Positions 23,054 through 33,261 of a DNA stretch of 64,000 bases are shown here, piece after piece (the stretch's first letter is position 1; each line of letters starts with the position of its first letter). Under the pieces are notes generated by a model that saw only the letters and a list, made by a program, of their open reading frames with translations, had not been told where the DNA came from and searched no databases. This DNA comes from Erinaceus europaeus (Eukaryota > Chordata > Mammalia > Eulipotyphla > Erinaceidae). Both the position numbers and the translations under genes were made by a program. The stretch lies in the NCBI RefSeq assembly GCF_950295315.1, contig NC_080171.1, positions 28,650,682 through 28,714,681 on the forward strand, in the 5' to 3' direction.

Positions 23054-23160
23054 TAAAAATGTTCTTTATGAGAGAGAGAGACACATGTGATGTCAGGGAT
23101 GAAATTCAGGGCCTCAGACTTGAGAGTCCAAAACTCTAGCCATTGTGCCACCTTTCAGGA
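23054..23160 (-). mobile_element. SINE C, old
   Basis: C motifs GAGAGTCCAAAACTCTAGCC and TTGTGCCACC with many substitutions. Confidence 0.65.
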
Positions 23161-23212
23161 AGCTTTTTTTAAAAAAAAAAATATAAATCATGACACATTT
23201 TTAAAGATTTGC

Positions 23213-23408
23213 TTATTTTTAATGTTTATTTGTTTTGAATAGAAATGGAGAGAAATTGAGATGGATGGAAGAGGGAGAGAGGGAGTGAGACAGACACCTA
23301 CAGTACTGCTTCTGCAGCTTTCCCCACAGATGGAGACAGGAGGCTTGAAATGGCATCTTTGCACATGGTAATTTGTGGGCTCAACCAAGTATGCCACCAC
23401 CTAGCTCC
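23213..23408 (-). mobile_element. SINE B
   Basis: Ends ATGCCACCACCTAGCTCC. Confidence 0.8.
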
Positions 23409-23448
23409 AATAAGCTTTTTAAGTTTTTTTTAATTTAAAATTTTTTTA

Positions 23449-23594
23449 AAAGATTTTATTTATTAATGAGAAAGATAGGGGGAGAGAGAGAAAAAGCCAG
23501 ACATCACTCTGGTACACATGCTGCCAGGGATTGAACTCAGAACCTCATGCGTGAGAATCCAATGCTTTACCCACTGCACTACCTCCTGGATCAC
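23449..23594 (-). mobile_element. SINE C
   Basis: AAGATTTTATTTATTAATGA start to CCACTGCACTACCTCCTGGA end. Confidence 0.88.
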
Positions 23595-23599
23595 TTTAT

Positions 23600-23884
23600 T
23601 TAAATTTTTACATTTATTTATTTATTTTCCCTTTTGTTGCCTTTGTTGTTTTTTAATTTTTGTTGTAGTTATTAATGTCATTGTTGTTAGATAGGACAGA
23701 GAGAAATGGAGAGAGGAGGGGAAGACAGACGGGGAGAGAAAGATAGATACCTGCAGACCTTGTGAAGCGACGTGAAGTGTCATGAAGCGACTCCCCCTGC
23801 AGGTGGGGAGCTGGGGGCTCAAACCAGAATCCTTAAGCCAGTCGTTGTGCTTCTTGCTTAACCCGCTGCACTGCCGCCCCCCTC
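23600..23884 (-). mobile_element. SINE A
   Basis: A body with a short internal duplication around GTGAAGCGACGTGAAGTGTC (23761-23785). Confidence 0.88.
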
Positions 23885-23900
23885 CTTTTGTTTTTGTTTA

Positions 23901-24008
23901 ACCAGTCTGCTCAGCTCTGGTTTATGGTGGTGTGGGAGATTAAACCTGGGACTTTAGACACTCAAGCATGGAAGTCTTTTTGCAAACCATTATACTATCT
24001 CCCCAATC
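23901..24008 (-). mobile_element. SINE D
   Basis: ACCAGTCTGCTCAGCTCTGG start and CCATTATACTATCTCCCCA end. Confidence 0.85.
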
Positions 24009-24069
24009 AGTCCTTTCTAATTTCCTTTTATTTCACTCTGATGGGTCCCCTTTAGTTCTTTTCTTTTTT

Positions 24070-24228
24070 TTTTTTTTTTAAAGATTTTATAACTTAATAA
24101 TGAGAAAAATAGGAGAGGGGGGAAGAAACAGACATCATTCTGGTACATGTGCTACAGGGGATTGAATTCAGGTCCTCATGCTTGAGAGTCCAATACTTTA
24201 TCCACTGCACACCACCTCCCGGACCACT
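24070..24228 (-). mobile_element. SINE C
   Basis: Poly-T, AAAGATTTTATAACTTAATA, ending CCACCTCCCGGACCACT. Confidence 0.85.
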
Positions 24229-24299
24229 CTTTAATTCTTTTCTGTGGTGCTGGAGGATTCATTCCACTTGAGTGACTGCAAAGCTTTTAGTCAGGCCTT

Positions 24300-24597
24300 T
24301 TCACTATTTTTAAGATTTCAGATAGAAAGAAGGAGAGACATGACAGCACCACTCTACTATTCATGGAACTTCTTGCAGTGCTGCGGCATTCCCATGTAGG
24401 CCTGGAACTCAGATGCAGGGCATCACACAGGGTGGCTCTAATGGGTGAGCTATGTCCCAGTCCCAGTACTTTTTTTTTTCTTTACCAAAGTACTGTTGAG
24501 CTCTGTTTTATGGTAGTGTTGGGGACTAAACCTATAATCTTGAAGCCTCAAACATGAGTCTCTTTGCATAACCATTATGCTACTTCTCCTGCCATTG
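24300..24597 (-). mobile_element. Old SINE remnant followed by SINE D
   Basis: 24300-24465 is a decayed SINE with ATTTCAGATAGAAAGAAGGA and CTATGTCCCAGTCCC; 24482-24597 is a recognisable D. Confidence 0.6.
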
Positions 24598-24635
24598 CCT
24601 TTCAAAAATATTGATTTGTGCTACTATGCACAATA

Positions 24636-24870
24636 ACCCCCACCTGCAGTGGGGAAGTTTGAGGAGTGGTAAAGCAGTGTTGCAGATGTCTTTCTCTCTG
24701 TCTCCCCCTCCTTTCTCAATTTTTCTCTGTCCTATCAAAAGAAAGAAAGAAAGGGAAAGGAGAAAATGAAAGAGAAGGGAAGGAAGAATGGTCATAATAA
24801 ATGGTAGATTTGCCATGCAGGTATGGAGTCCCAGCAGTAACCTTGGTAGCAATTTAAAAAAAAAAATCAT
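24636..24870 (+). mobile_element. SINE B-ext, head missing
   Basis: Begins at the CCCACCTGCAGTGGGGAAG zone and runs to CAGCAGTAACCTTGGTAGCA, the extension end. Confidence 0.7.
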
Positions 24871-24871
24871 T

Positions 24872-24960
24872 TGCAGGCAGGAGGTGGTTCAGTGAGTATA
24901 ATACTGGATTCTCAAGCATACAGTCCTAGGTTCAATTTTGGATATATATATATATATATC
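24872..24960 (+). mobile_element. SINE C head with AT repeat
   Basis: GCAGGAGGTGGTTCAGTG to TTCAATTTTGG, then a TA repeat. Confidence 0.65.
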
Positions 24961-24984
24961 CCCTCTCATTGATTAATTAATACT

Positions 24985-25318
24985 TTATTTATTTATTTAA
25001 TGAGATAAGTGCACCACTCTGGGCTATGGGGTTCCAGTGATTGAACTCGGGCCCTTGTGCATGTAAGACCTACTTCCACCACTGAGCCACTACCATGACC
25101 CTCCATATTTTTGAAGGGCAGGTAGTAGAATAAACTTAGATTTCTTTTTCATAGTCAGGGCTTCTTCTCCTTCAGGCTGACTTTTACAGCTAGAAAAGAA
25201 CAGAGAGTCAGAGGGAGGACAGACAGAGCTGAAGAATACTCCAATGGTGAGGACTGGATTCAGACCTGTGTTGTGGACATGACAAAGTAGGCATGCTACT
25301 CAGGTGAGCTATCTTGTC
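24985..25318 (-). mobile_element. Two old SINE remnants
   Basis: 24985-25100 resembles C (GTGCACCACTCTGGGCTATG); 25155-25318 resembles an old B with GGTGAGCTATCTTGTCC. Confidence 0.5.
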
Positions 25319-27030
25319 CATGCAGTCATATTCATTTATCTGGAACACCTGAATTATTTGAAGGTTATTTTTTTTTAAAATAACTTTCATGTCTGAAGCA
25401 CCAAGGGTCCCAGGTTCAATTCCCAGCTGAGCAGTGTTCTGGGGGGGGAGGGCTGAAGAAGGGGGAAGAGGAGGAGGAGAGATGGAGGGAAAAGCCATTT
25501 GAGAAAGGAAATTGAGCTTATTTAGGTTGGAATCACTAGTGGAATCTCTAAGAATAGCTCACTGTAGAATACTCTCATTTATTCTGTCTTTTTTTATTTA
25601 TTATTATTTTTTTATTTAAGAAAGGATTAATTAACAAAACCATAGGGTAGGAGGGGTACAACTCCACACAATTCCCACCGCCCAATCTCCATATCCCACC
25701 CCCTCCCCCGATAGCTTTCCCATTCTCTATCCCTCTGGGAGCATGGACCCAGGGTCATTGTGGGTTGCAGAAGGTAGAAGGTCTGGCTTCTGTAATTGCT
25801 TCCCCGCTGAACATGGGCGTTGACTGGTCGGTCCATACTCCCAGTCTGCCTCTCTCTTTCCCTAGTAGGGTGGGTCTCTGGGGAAGCTGAGCTCCAGGAC
25901 ATATTGGTGGGGTCTTCAATCCAGGGAAGTCTGGCCGGCATCCTGATGACACCTGGAACCTGGTGACTGAAAAGAGAGTTAACATACAAAGCCAAACAAA
26001 TTGTTGAGCAATCATGGACCCAAAGCTTGGAAAAGTGGAGAGGAAGTATTAGGGAGGTACTCACTGCAAACTCTAGTGTAATTCTGCTTTCTTACTTTGG
26101 TGCCATACTCCAAACTCAGTCAATTTCTGCTTTGCGTTTCTACTTCTTTTTTTTTTTTTTTTACATGCATAACATTCCCCAGATTCCCATTTAACAATAC
26201 AACCCCCACTATTTCATTCATCATTTTTCATGGACCTGTATTCTCCCCACCCACCCACCCACCCCAGAGTCTTTTACTTTGGTGTAATACTCCAATTCCA
26301 TTTCAGGTTCGACTTGTGTTTTCTTTTCTAATCTTGTTTTTCAACTTCAGCCTGAGAGTGAGATCATCCCGTATTCATCCTTCTGTTTCTGACTTATTTC
26401 ATTCAACATGATTTTTTCAAGGTCCATCCAAGATCGGCTGAAAACGGTGAAGTCACCATTTTTTACAGCTGAGTAGTATTCCATTGTGTATATATACCAC
26501 AACTTGCTCAGCCACTCATCTGTTGTTGGACACCTGGGTTGCTTCCAGGTTTTGGCTATTACAAATTGTGCTGCCAAGAACATATGTGTACACAGATCTT
26601 TTTGGATGGATGTGTTGGGTTCCTTAGGATATATCCCCAGGAGGGGAATTGCAGGGTCATAGGGTAGGTCCATTTCTAGCTGAAGGTTATTTTTGCTTGA
26701 ACAAGAGTTCATGGTTGACAGTTTTTGTCTCTGATCACATTAAACATATTAGTGCATTGCCTTTTGTCCTCTATGGTTTTTTAGATAAGAAAATTGGTTG
26801 TTAATCTTACTTACTAAAGATGTCATGTACAACAAATAATTCCTCTTATATTTTTTATGTTCTCTGTCTTTCAACCATTGGATTATTCAAGTATCTTAGT
26901 GCTTTTCTTGTTCTTTTTTTTTTTTGCCACTGAATTGACTCTTACTGGAATTCATTGACTTGGATATAGATTTATATCTCACATCAAATTTAGGAACTTT
27001 TAAATATGTCCTGAAATATTTTTGTTCTTT
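25319..27030 (-). mobile_element. Old L1 ORF1-region fragment hosting a young L1
   Basis: 25319-25372 and 26695-27030 join into an antisense L1 ORF1-type stretch (GAAGGTTATTTTTGCTTGAA, GTTCATGGTTGACAGTTTTT); the younger L1 25373-26680 sits in it. Confidence 0.7.
25373..26680 (-). mobile_element. Young L1, 5' truncated, with chimeric 3' end and probable 3' transduction
   Basis: TSD TGAAGGTTATTTTT at 25359-25372 and 26681-26694 defines the insertion. From its 5' end it carries the last ~110 codons of ORF2 (open, stop at 26347), the usual L1 3' UTR to 26163, an internal A run (T run 26147-26162 on +), a second 3' module to about 25615 and an A-rich tail. About 220 more bases (25377-25590), including part of a D-type SINE, follow before a last T run. 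Confidence 0.85.
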
Positions 27031-27342
27031 CTTTTTTAAAAAAATATTTATTTATTTATTTATTTATTTATTTCCCCTTTGTTTTTACCCTTGTTGTTTT
27101 ATTGTTGTAGTCATTATTGTTGTTGTTGTTATTGATGCCTTTGTTGTTGGATAGGACAGAGAGAAATGGAGAGAGGAGGGGGAGACAAGGAGAGAGAAAG
27201 ATAGACACCTGCAGACCTGCTTCACCGCTTGTGAAGCGACTCCCCTGCAGGTGGAGAGCCGGGGGCTTGAACCGAGACCCTTATGCCAGTCCTTGTGCTT
27301 TGCGCCACCTGCGCTTAACGGCTGCGCTACCGCCCGACTCCC
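27031..27342 (-). mobile_element. SINE A with 16-bp TSD
   Basis: TSD AATATTTTTGTTCTTT at 27015-27030 and 27343-27358. Confidence 0.95.
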
Positions 27343-27514
27343 AATATTTTTGTTCTTTTCTTCCATTTTTGAGACTGCTATAATACACATTAGGACTTAT
27401 TTAATATGTGGTCCCAGAAATTCTTTGACTCATTAAAATGTTCTTTTTTCCCTGTTTCTCCAATGAGCTATTCACATATATATACTATGAGGTCAGGGAC
27501 TCACATGTGTAATT

Positions 27515-27680
27515 TCACTATTCTAGGCCTCTTTATACTTTGGGGTAGAGAGAGCTAGAGAGAAGGAGAGATACCCTAGCTTCCTCCAGTGCCGTATCAT
27601 CATGTAGTGCTGGAGTCCAAACCTGGGTAGAAGGCAAGGCAAGGCACACACCATGCCTACTGAGTTATTTCTCCAGCCTG
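27515..27680 (-). mobile_element. Old SINE remnant
   Basis: SINE-like AGAGAGAGCTAGAGAGAAGG and TGAGTTATTTCTCCAGCC; family uncertain. Confidence 0.45.
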
Positions 27681-27764
27681 AGAAAAAAATTTAACATTTA
27701 TTGTTATTTTTTTTATTAGAGGAATGGAAGGAGGGAGCAGGCCATGAAGACAAAATGCAGGTCA

Positions 27765-29972
27765 GGGATACACAGCCCTAAAGCCGAAGACTGAGTGATG
27801 CATCCGGGGCATTGGCCCAGACCCAGGGAGGATGGACAATTGTAAGATGAGGACAAAAAGCCATTGGATGCTCCAAGCAGTTCACAGCCACCAAGGCATG
27901 TAGTCTTGGGGACTCCACATAGTGGGGCTCTCCATTTCCTGGTGTGGGGCTGTCCCCCTGCACCAGGCCCAGCAGGTGACAAGTCTCAGGTTACAGGGGC
28001 CAGTGGCAAAGGTTGCAGAGGGTCCTCCAGGCCCAGGAGACACAAGCTCAGCAGAGACCTTTTAGGGCTGTAGATCTGAGCCTGAATGAAGATGGCTGTA
28101 TAGCACAGGCAACTATTGGGCCAATCTGTCTGGGCAACGAAGGTCATACGGACAAGGAGGAGACCTCCATGACACCATCAACCATGTCAGCTCCAGAAAG
28201 GTCCCAGAAGACCATGGGAGCTGTCACACCCAACCCATGGGCTTCCAAGGTCCAGGACACACCTGCAGGTCTCTCTGCACATGGGGACCACACACAGCAC
28301 TCAGGGTGATAGGATGACCCTGAAGGTCACACTGCCACCACATCTTCTCCTGTATTTTGACTGTGGTCCTCCAGCTCTGCCATCCAGTCCCCACAACCCA
28401 GATGGTCCAGTGTCCTCCAGCACCAGCTCCAGGCTCCCTGGGGTCATGTGCTAGGCTGGTCCAACACCCACCCTCCTACTCAAGGCACCAGCTAAGAGGT
28501 GCCTGAACTGCCCTTAATCTTATCTGTGCTGCAAAGACACAGCAGTTGGATCAGCCCTCAGCCACAGCCTAGGACACAGGTTCCACCAGGCCATCAACCT
28601 GAGCCTCAGGCCCAGCAGAGGCCCCAGGAAGCTGGGCCTCAGAGCCCCCAGCACTGAAGCCAGGTGCCAGGCCATTCAGGGACTGCATGCACAGAAGCTC
28701 CTGAGGAGGACGTGGCCCCTGGACCTGAACCACATGGAGAGGAAGGGTGGCCACAGTCCCCAGGAGCAGAAGCACTGCCCCAGCCTGGAGACCAGGTGAG
28801 ACCTGAGAGGAAACAGGTGGGCCTTACCTGTTTGGATGGGAGTCTCCTGGGGACGTGGGGATGGCTGGGGGGTGAAGGCAGCTTTTCTGGAAGGGAGTCT
28901 GGTGCCCAGGTCTGGTTCAATCACTGCTCCCCTCCAGCTTTGGGAGAGAAGGCCGAGCAGTCAGCCAGGGGGAGGGCAGAGAGGCTGGTGCCCTGCCCAC
29001 CTGGGACTCTCGCTCACTCCACCCCCTCCTCCCCCTCACTGGGGGCAGCAACTACGGAACAGATAGGGCCCCAGGGGCCCACTCTGATGTGGTATGAGTA
29101 GAAGGAAACAGACCTCAGGTGCCACGCTGACATTTACCCTTGTTCCTCAGAAAGGACAGGCCAAGTGGACCTTCCTCAGTGCTCCCACAAGCTCCCACCC
29201 CACCCGATGCGATGCCAGGCACCTGATGGTTCCCTGCAAGGCCTCTTCCTGGCGGTGAGCAGTGTCTTCCTGCTGACTGGCGGCTTCCTTTCCAGTCTTG
29301 GCCCCGGCCTGCTCCTGGCTTTGCCTCCTGTTGGGCTCTTTATCAGGTGCTCTCATCTGCAGTTTGGGTGGTCCCCGTCGGAAATGCCTCTGAGGTTTCT
29401 AGTCAAAACAAGAGTCACCCCTGAACATTCTCCAGCTGCCTATGAGATGCTCTTTCCCCAGACCCTCCAGCAGACCCAGCCTCCGGGGCCTGAGGGCTGC
29501 TGGGTGCACTGACCCCAGAGGACAGAACTATTCCCCTTCAACATGCAGGCTGGGCAGGGTGTTCCTTCTGCACCAACTCTGGTCCTGACTAAGCAGATGG
29601 AGCCCCTGGAATGTCACCAAGAGTCACTAGCACTAAGGTCAGCTAGCCAAGGACAGAGCCTCATAGACCCCATGGAGGGAGCTCCAGAGAATATGGAGTG
29701 GGGAGGGCAGAAGGGCAGAAGGGTAAGGCCAGACATGGTCAGCCTGAATAGAGTAGAGCACTTGTTGGTACTGTCAATAATCCTCAGGGGAGAGAGAGAG
29801 AGAGTTCTTAGCAGTCCTCTGAAGAGTGTGTATGTGCACCTGCAGGGTTCAGCATTCCTGAGTCTCTGAGGAATCACTGTGAATTCAGGTCTGTGTTCTG
29901 TGTCCATGTGACTGTGAACACAAGCTCACACCCCAGACATTGACCAGATACCCAAGACACTATATGGTTTGG
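27765..29972 (-). repeat. Inverted segmental duplication, copy 2
   Basis: Reverse-orientation partner of 1503-3718, including introns, so it arose by DNA duplication and not by retrotransposition. The part 28155-29972 is nearly identical to copy 1; 27765-28154 is clearly older and diverged. Confidence 0.95.
28828..29398 (-). pseudogene. Duplicated MAN1B1 stem-region exons (two exons, no gene context)
   Basis: 29398-29223 and 28937-28828 correspond exactly to MAN1B1 exons 2079-2254 and 2540-2649, with acceptor and donor sites preserved. No catalytic exons follow on the - strand: downstream is diverged intron sequence and then older repeats. On present evidence it is a gene fragment. It could still be spliced as exons of a minus-strand noncoding transcript. 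Confidence 0.85.
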
Positions 29973-30082
29973 GCGGGCAGGACAGGTGGGGTTTGCTGGC
30001 TTCATTTTCTGCTCTTCTGCTGACCTGTCATTTAAGACTGAACAAGAGAGTCCATTTTTATTTCAAAAATGCCACAAGACCC

Positions 30083-30648
30083 TGTTCAGTCGCTGCTAAC
30101 CAAGCCCCTTCTCACACTGAGTCAGACACAGATAACTGGTGAAGATGAAGTTTTATTCAGACTAAGACACAAGACACACATAACAGGAACTCAGCGCTAA
30201 GGGTTCACTAGCTGGGACAGATTTGCGAACCCCAGGCAACTCTGAGACCCCTATTTGTACTTTCCAGGGATGGGGGTTACACAAGCAGGATGTCTCAAGG
30301 GAGAACAGATGCACATTACATTCTAATCTTTGCCTTGAGCAAAGGGTGCATTCCACTCTAATCTTTACCTAAACAGTAAATTCCAGTCTCTCTCTATGGC
30401 ACCAGCCTTTATCTCAGCAAAGCAGATACACAGAAGCAGAATAAGCGGGAACATTCAAATTTAAACTGTCACATTAACATTAATTTGCACCATCATCAGT
30501 TTTGTAGGCTATTTATTTATAAAGCCAGTTGACCTTGGGCATTCCACAAGGGGTAGCTTCTCAATTGCCTCTTGCCTGTGGCCACCTGACTCTTTTAAAA
30601 AAAGAACTTTTAAAATGGGTGAGGTCTGAGAAAACCCACTTCCTCACA
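30083..30648 (-). mobile_element. Solo LTR of an endogenous retrovirus (ERV1-like)
   Basis: On the - strand it starts TGTGAGGAAGTGGG and ends GCGACTGAACA, with a polyadenylation signal (TCTGAATAAAACTT, near 30150). A 4-bp TSD ACCC occurs at 30079-30082 and 30649-30652. TG...CA ends plus a 4-bp duplication fit gammaretrovirus-like ERVs. No internal viral genes are present. Confidence 0.85.
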
Positions 30649-30691
30649 ACCCATGAGAGACTAAACACCTAGAAAATGTTTGGGGGGGGGG

Positions 30692-31022
30692 GTTGGGCAG
30701 TAGCGCAGCAGGTTAAGTGCACGTGGCACCAAGCATCAGGACCAGTGTAAGGATCTCAATTAGATCCCCTGGCTCCCCACCTGCAGGGGAGTCACTTCAC
30801 AGGCAGTGAAGCAGGTCTGCAGGTGTCTGTCTTTCTCTCCATCTCTCTGTCTTCCCCTCTTCTCTCCATTTCTCTCTGTCCTATCCAACAATGAACGACA
30901 TCAACAATATCAATAATAACCACAACAAGGGCAACAAAAGGGGGGGAAATGGCCTCCAGGAGCAGTGGATTCATGATGCAGGGCCTGAGCCCCAGCAATA
31001 ACCCTGGAGGCAAAAAAAAAAA
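30692..31022 (+). mobile_element. SINE A-ext
   Basis: GGTTGGGCAGTAGCGCAGCA start, extension from 30952 to AATAACCCTGGAGGC. Confidence 0.92.
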
Positions 31023-31029
31023 ATGCTTA

Positions 31030-31165
31030 GAGGGTAGAGGGTAGATAGCATGGTGCTTATGCAGAAACTCTCATGCCTGAGGCTCCAAAGTTCCAGGTTC
31101 AATCCCCTGCACCACCATAAGCTAGAGCTGAGCAGTGCTCTGGTAAATAATAATTTAAAAAAATA
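31030..31165 (+). mobile_element. SINE D
   Basis: GTAGATAGCATGGTGCTTAT to GAGCAGTGCTCTGG. Confidence 0.88.
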
Positions 31166-31227
31166 AGTACTTTTGGAGACTATACACCTTAATAGAAAAC
31201 ACCTAGACATAATAATAATAATTATTA

Positions 31228-31327
31228 TTACTGCCTCCAGGGTTATTCTGGAGCTCGGTCCCTGCACTACAGATCCACTGCTCCTGGAGGCTATTTTTTC
31301 CCCTTTTGTCTCCCTTGTTGTTTTATC
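31228..31327 (-). mobile_element. SINE extension fragment
   Basis: Complement of the extension and tail zone only (CTGCCTCCAGGGTTATTCTG to TTGTTGTTTTATC), broken by the next A element. Confidence 0.75.
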
Positions 31328-31855
31328 AGCGGGAGTCTGGCGGTAGCACAACGGGTTAAGCGCACATGATGCAAAGTTCAAGGACTGGCGTAAGGATCCC
31401 GGTTCAAGCCCCCAGCTCCCCACCTGTAGGGGTGTCGCTTCTCTGTCTTCCCCTCCTCTTTCCATTTCTCTCTGTCCTATCCAAAAACAATGACATCAAT
31501 AATGGGAGTCGGGCGGTAGCGCAGCGGGTTAAGCGCAGGTGGCGCAAAGCGCAAGGACTGGCTTAAGGAACCCGGTTCGAGCCCCTGGCTCCCCACCTGT
31601 AGGGGAGTCGCTTCACAGGTGTCTATCTTTCTCTCCCTTTCTCTGTCTTCCCCTCCTTTCTCCATTTCTCTTTATCCTATCTAACAACGCCATAAATAAT
31701 AATAATAACTACAACAAAAGTGAAAAACAAGGGCAACAAAAGGGAAAATAAATATAAAAATTTAAAAATAATAACAATAATAACTACAACAATAAAACAG
31801 CAAGGACAACAAAGGGGAATAAATAAAATATAAAAAAATGAAATATTTAAAAAAT
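31328..31855 (+). mobile_element. SINE A carrying a second SINE A in its tail
   Basis: The outer A is 31328-31500, with its tail resuming about 31762-31855 (AACAATAATAACTACAACAA). The inner A occupies about 31504-31760. The outer copy lacks part of its middle (GGGGTGTCGCTTCTCTGTC). Confidence 0.85.
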
Positions 31856-31859
31856 TTTA

Positions 31860-32411
31860 CAAAATAGAATAAAAGAAAAGCGGAGAGAAAGAGCATGGTC
31901 TGCCCAAATTGAGAACAACACTTGTGGGTGCTGTCAGCAGTCCTCAACATTATATGTGTATTTGTGCGCAAGAGTCTAAGTGCGCATGTGCAGGCTCAGT
32001 GCTCTCCCCTCGGGAATGTGGGAAGAGCTAATGTCCGCCAAGACCAGAGAAGTAGGCCTCTTCACATAAGCTAGCACCCTTGGATATTGGCTAGTACTGT
32101 GCATGGTTGACCGCGTCTTGGGCCTGGGCAGAGTCTGAACGAGGTCAGTGTGGCCCCAGAGGTGTAGGCTCTTATAGCTCTTGTTTGAGAGAGGGTTCAA
32201 TCACCTGATCGGGACGCCCCCCCCCCCCCCACACACACACTTATGTCCTCCTGAGAGCTACAGTTCCAATGAGTGTTTACATGGGGTAAGGTCCCCATCT
32301 GCTTCCTCAGAATGTCAGCATAGAAAAGAGGTGACAGAAATATTTGTTTTACAAGGAAATTGGGGGTGGAGGATAGCATGCTCATGCAAAAAGACTGTCT
32401 CTCCCTTTCTG
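31860..32411. other. Unassigned intergenic sequence
   Basis: A C run at 32215-32230; the start (about 31895-31960) has weak similarity to 29735-29830 in the inverted duplication. No gene recognised. Confidence 0.4.
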
Positions 32412-32655
32412 TTGCTTCCAGGGCTATTGCTGGAGCTTAGTGCCAGCACTATGAATCCTTCTCTCCCAGTGGCCATTTTTTTCTTTTTCCTTTTCTGCTT
32501 TATTTGATAAGACAGCGAGATATTGAGAAGAGAGGGTGAGATAAAGAGCCAGAGAGAAAGACTTGCTTCACTGCTGGTGAAGTCCTCCCCCCACCCCACT
32601 GTAGTTGGGGGGTGGGGAGCAAAAAGACTTCCATGCTTTAGGCCCCACCATGTGC
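32412..32655 (-). mobile_element. SINE B-ext
   Basis: GTTGCTTCCAGGGCTATTGC extension start, B body to CCCCACCATGTGCC. Confidence 0.75.
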
Positions 32656-33087
32656 CAGAGCTGCTTAAAAATATAAATTAATACATAATGAGAGAGAAAC
32701 AGTTCATTTGGGAAGGTGCCTGTTTTGACATGTGTGCAGTGTCCCAAACCCCCGGAGCACTGGAGGAAACTTCCTGTTGTGGTTGTTGATGTCTTAAGGT
32801 GAGTATGAAGCCTCAGCAAGAACAAAACTGGTGGAGAGGAAAGTGAGTCTGCTTTTTCTAGGCAGACTGAAGAACTGGGTCAGCAAATATCAGCATTTGA
32901 TTCGATGTGATGCCATTTCCCAGTGAAGGCAGCAGTCCCTCAAGGATAAAATGGTACAAAGGGGGCTTAGGCCGCCCAGCCAGTACTGAGTGGCACTGAG
33001 GCTTCAGCTGAATGTCTATCAGTGCCCCCATGTTATTATCAGTGCCCCTTCGCCAGAGACCAGCATGAACAGGGCTGTGCTTAAGCA

Positions 33088-33258
33088 CTTTTTCTTTTTT
33101 AATAGTTAAAAAATATATACTTACGTTGGATAGGGACAAAGAAAATGAGAGGGTGGGGGTGGGTAGAGACACCTGCAGAACTGCTTCACTGCAGTTCATG
33201 AGGCTTCCCCCCTGCAGGTGGGGGGCGGGCGCTTGAACCCTGGTCCTTGGGTCAGGAG
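33088..33258 (-). mobile_element. SINE B, 5' end lost
   Basis: TTGGATAGGGACAAAGAAAA to CCTGGTCCTTGGGTC. Confidence 0.75.
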
Positions 33259-33261
33259 CGA

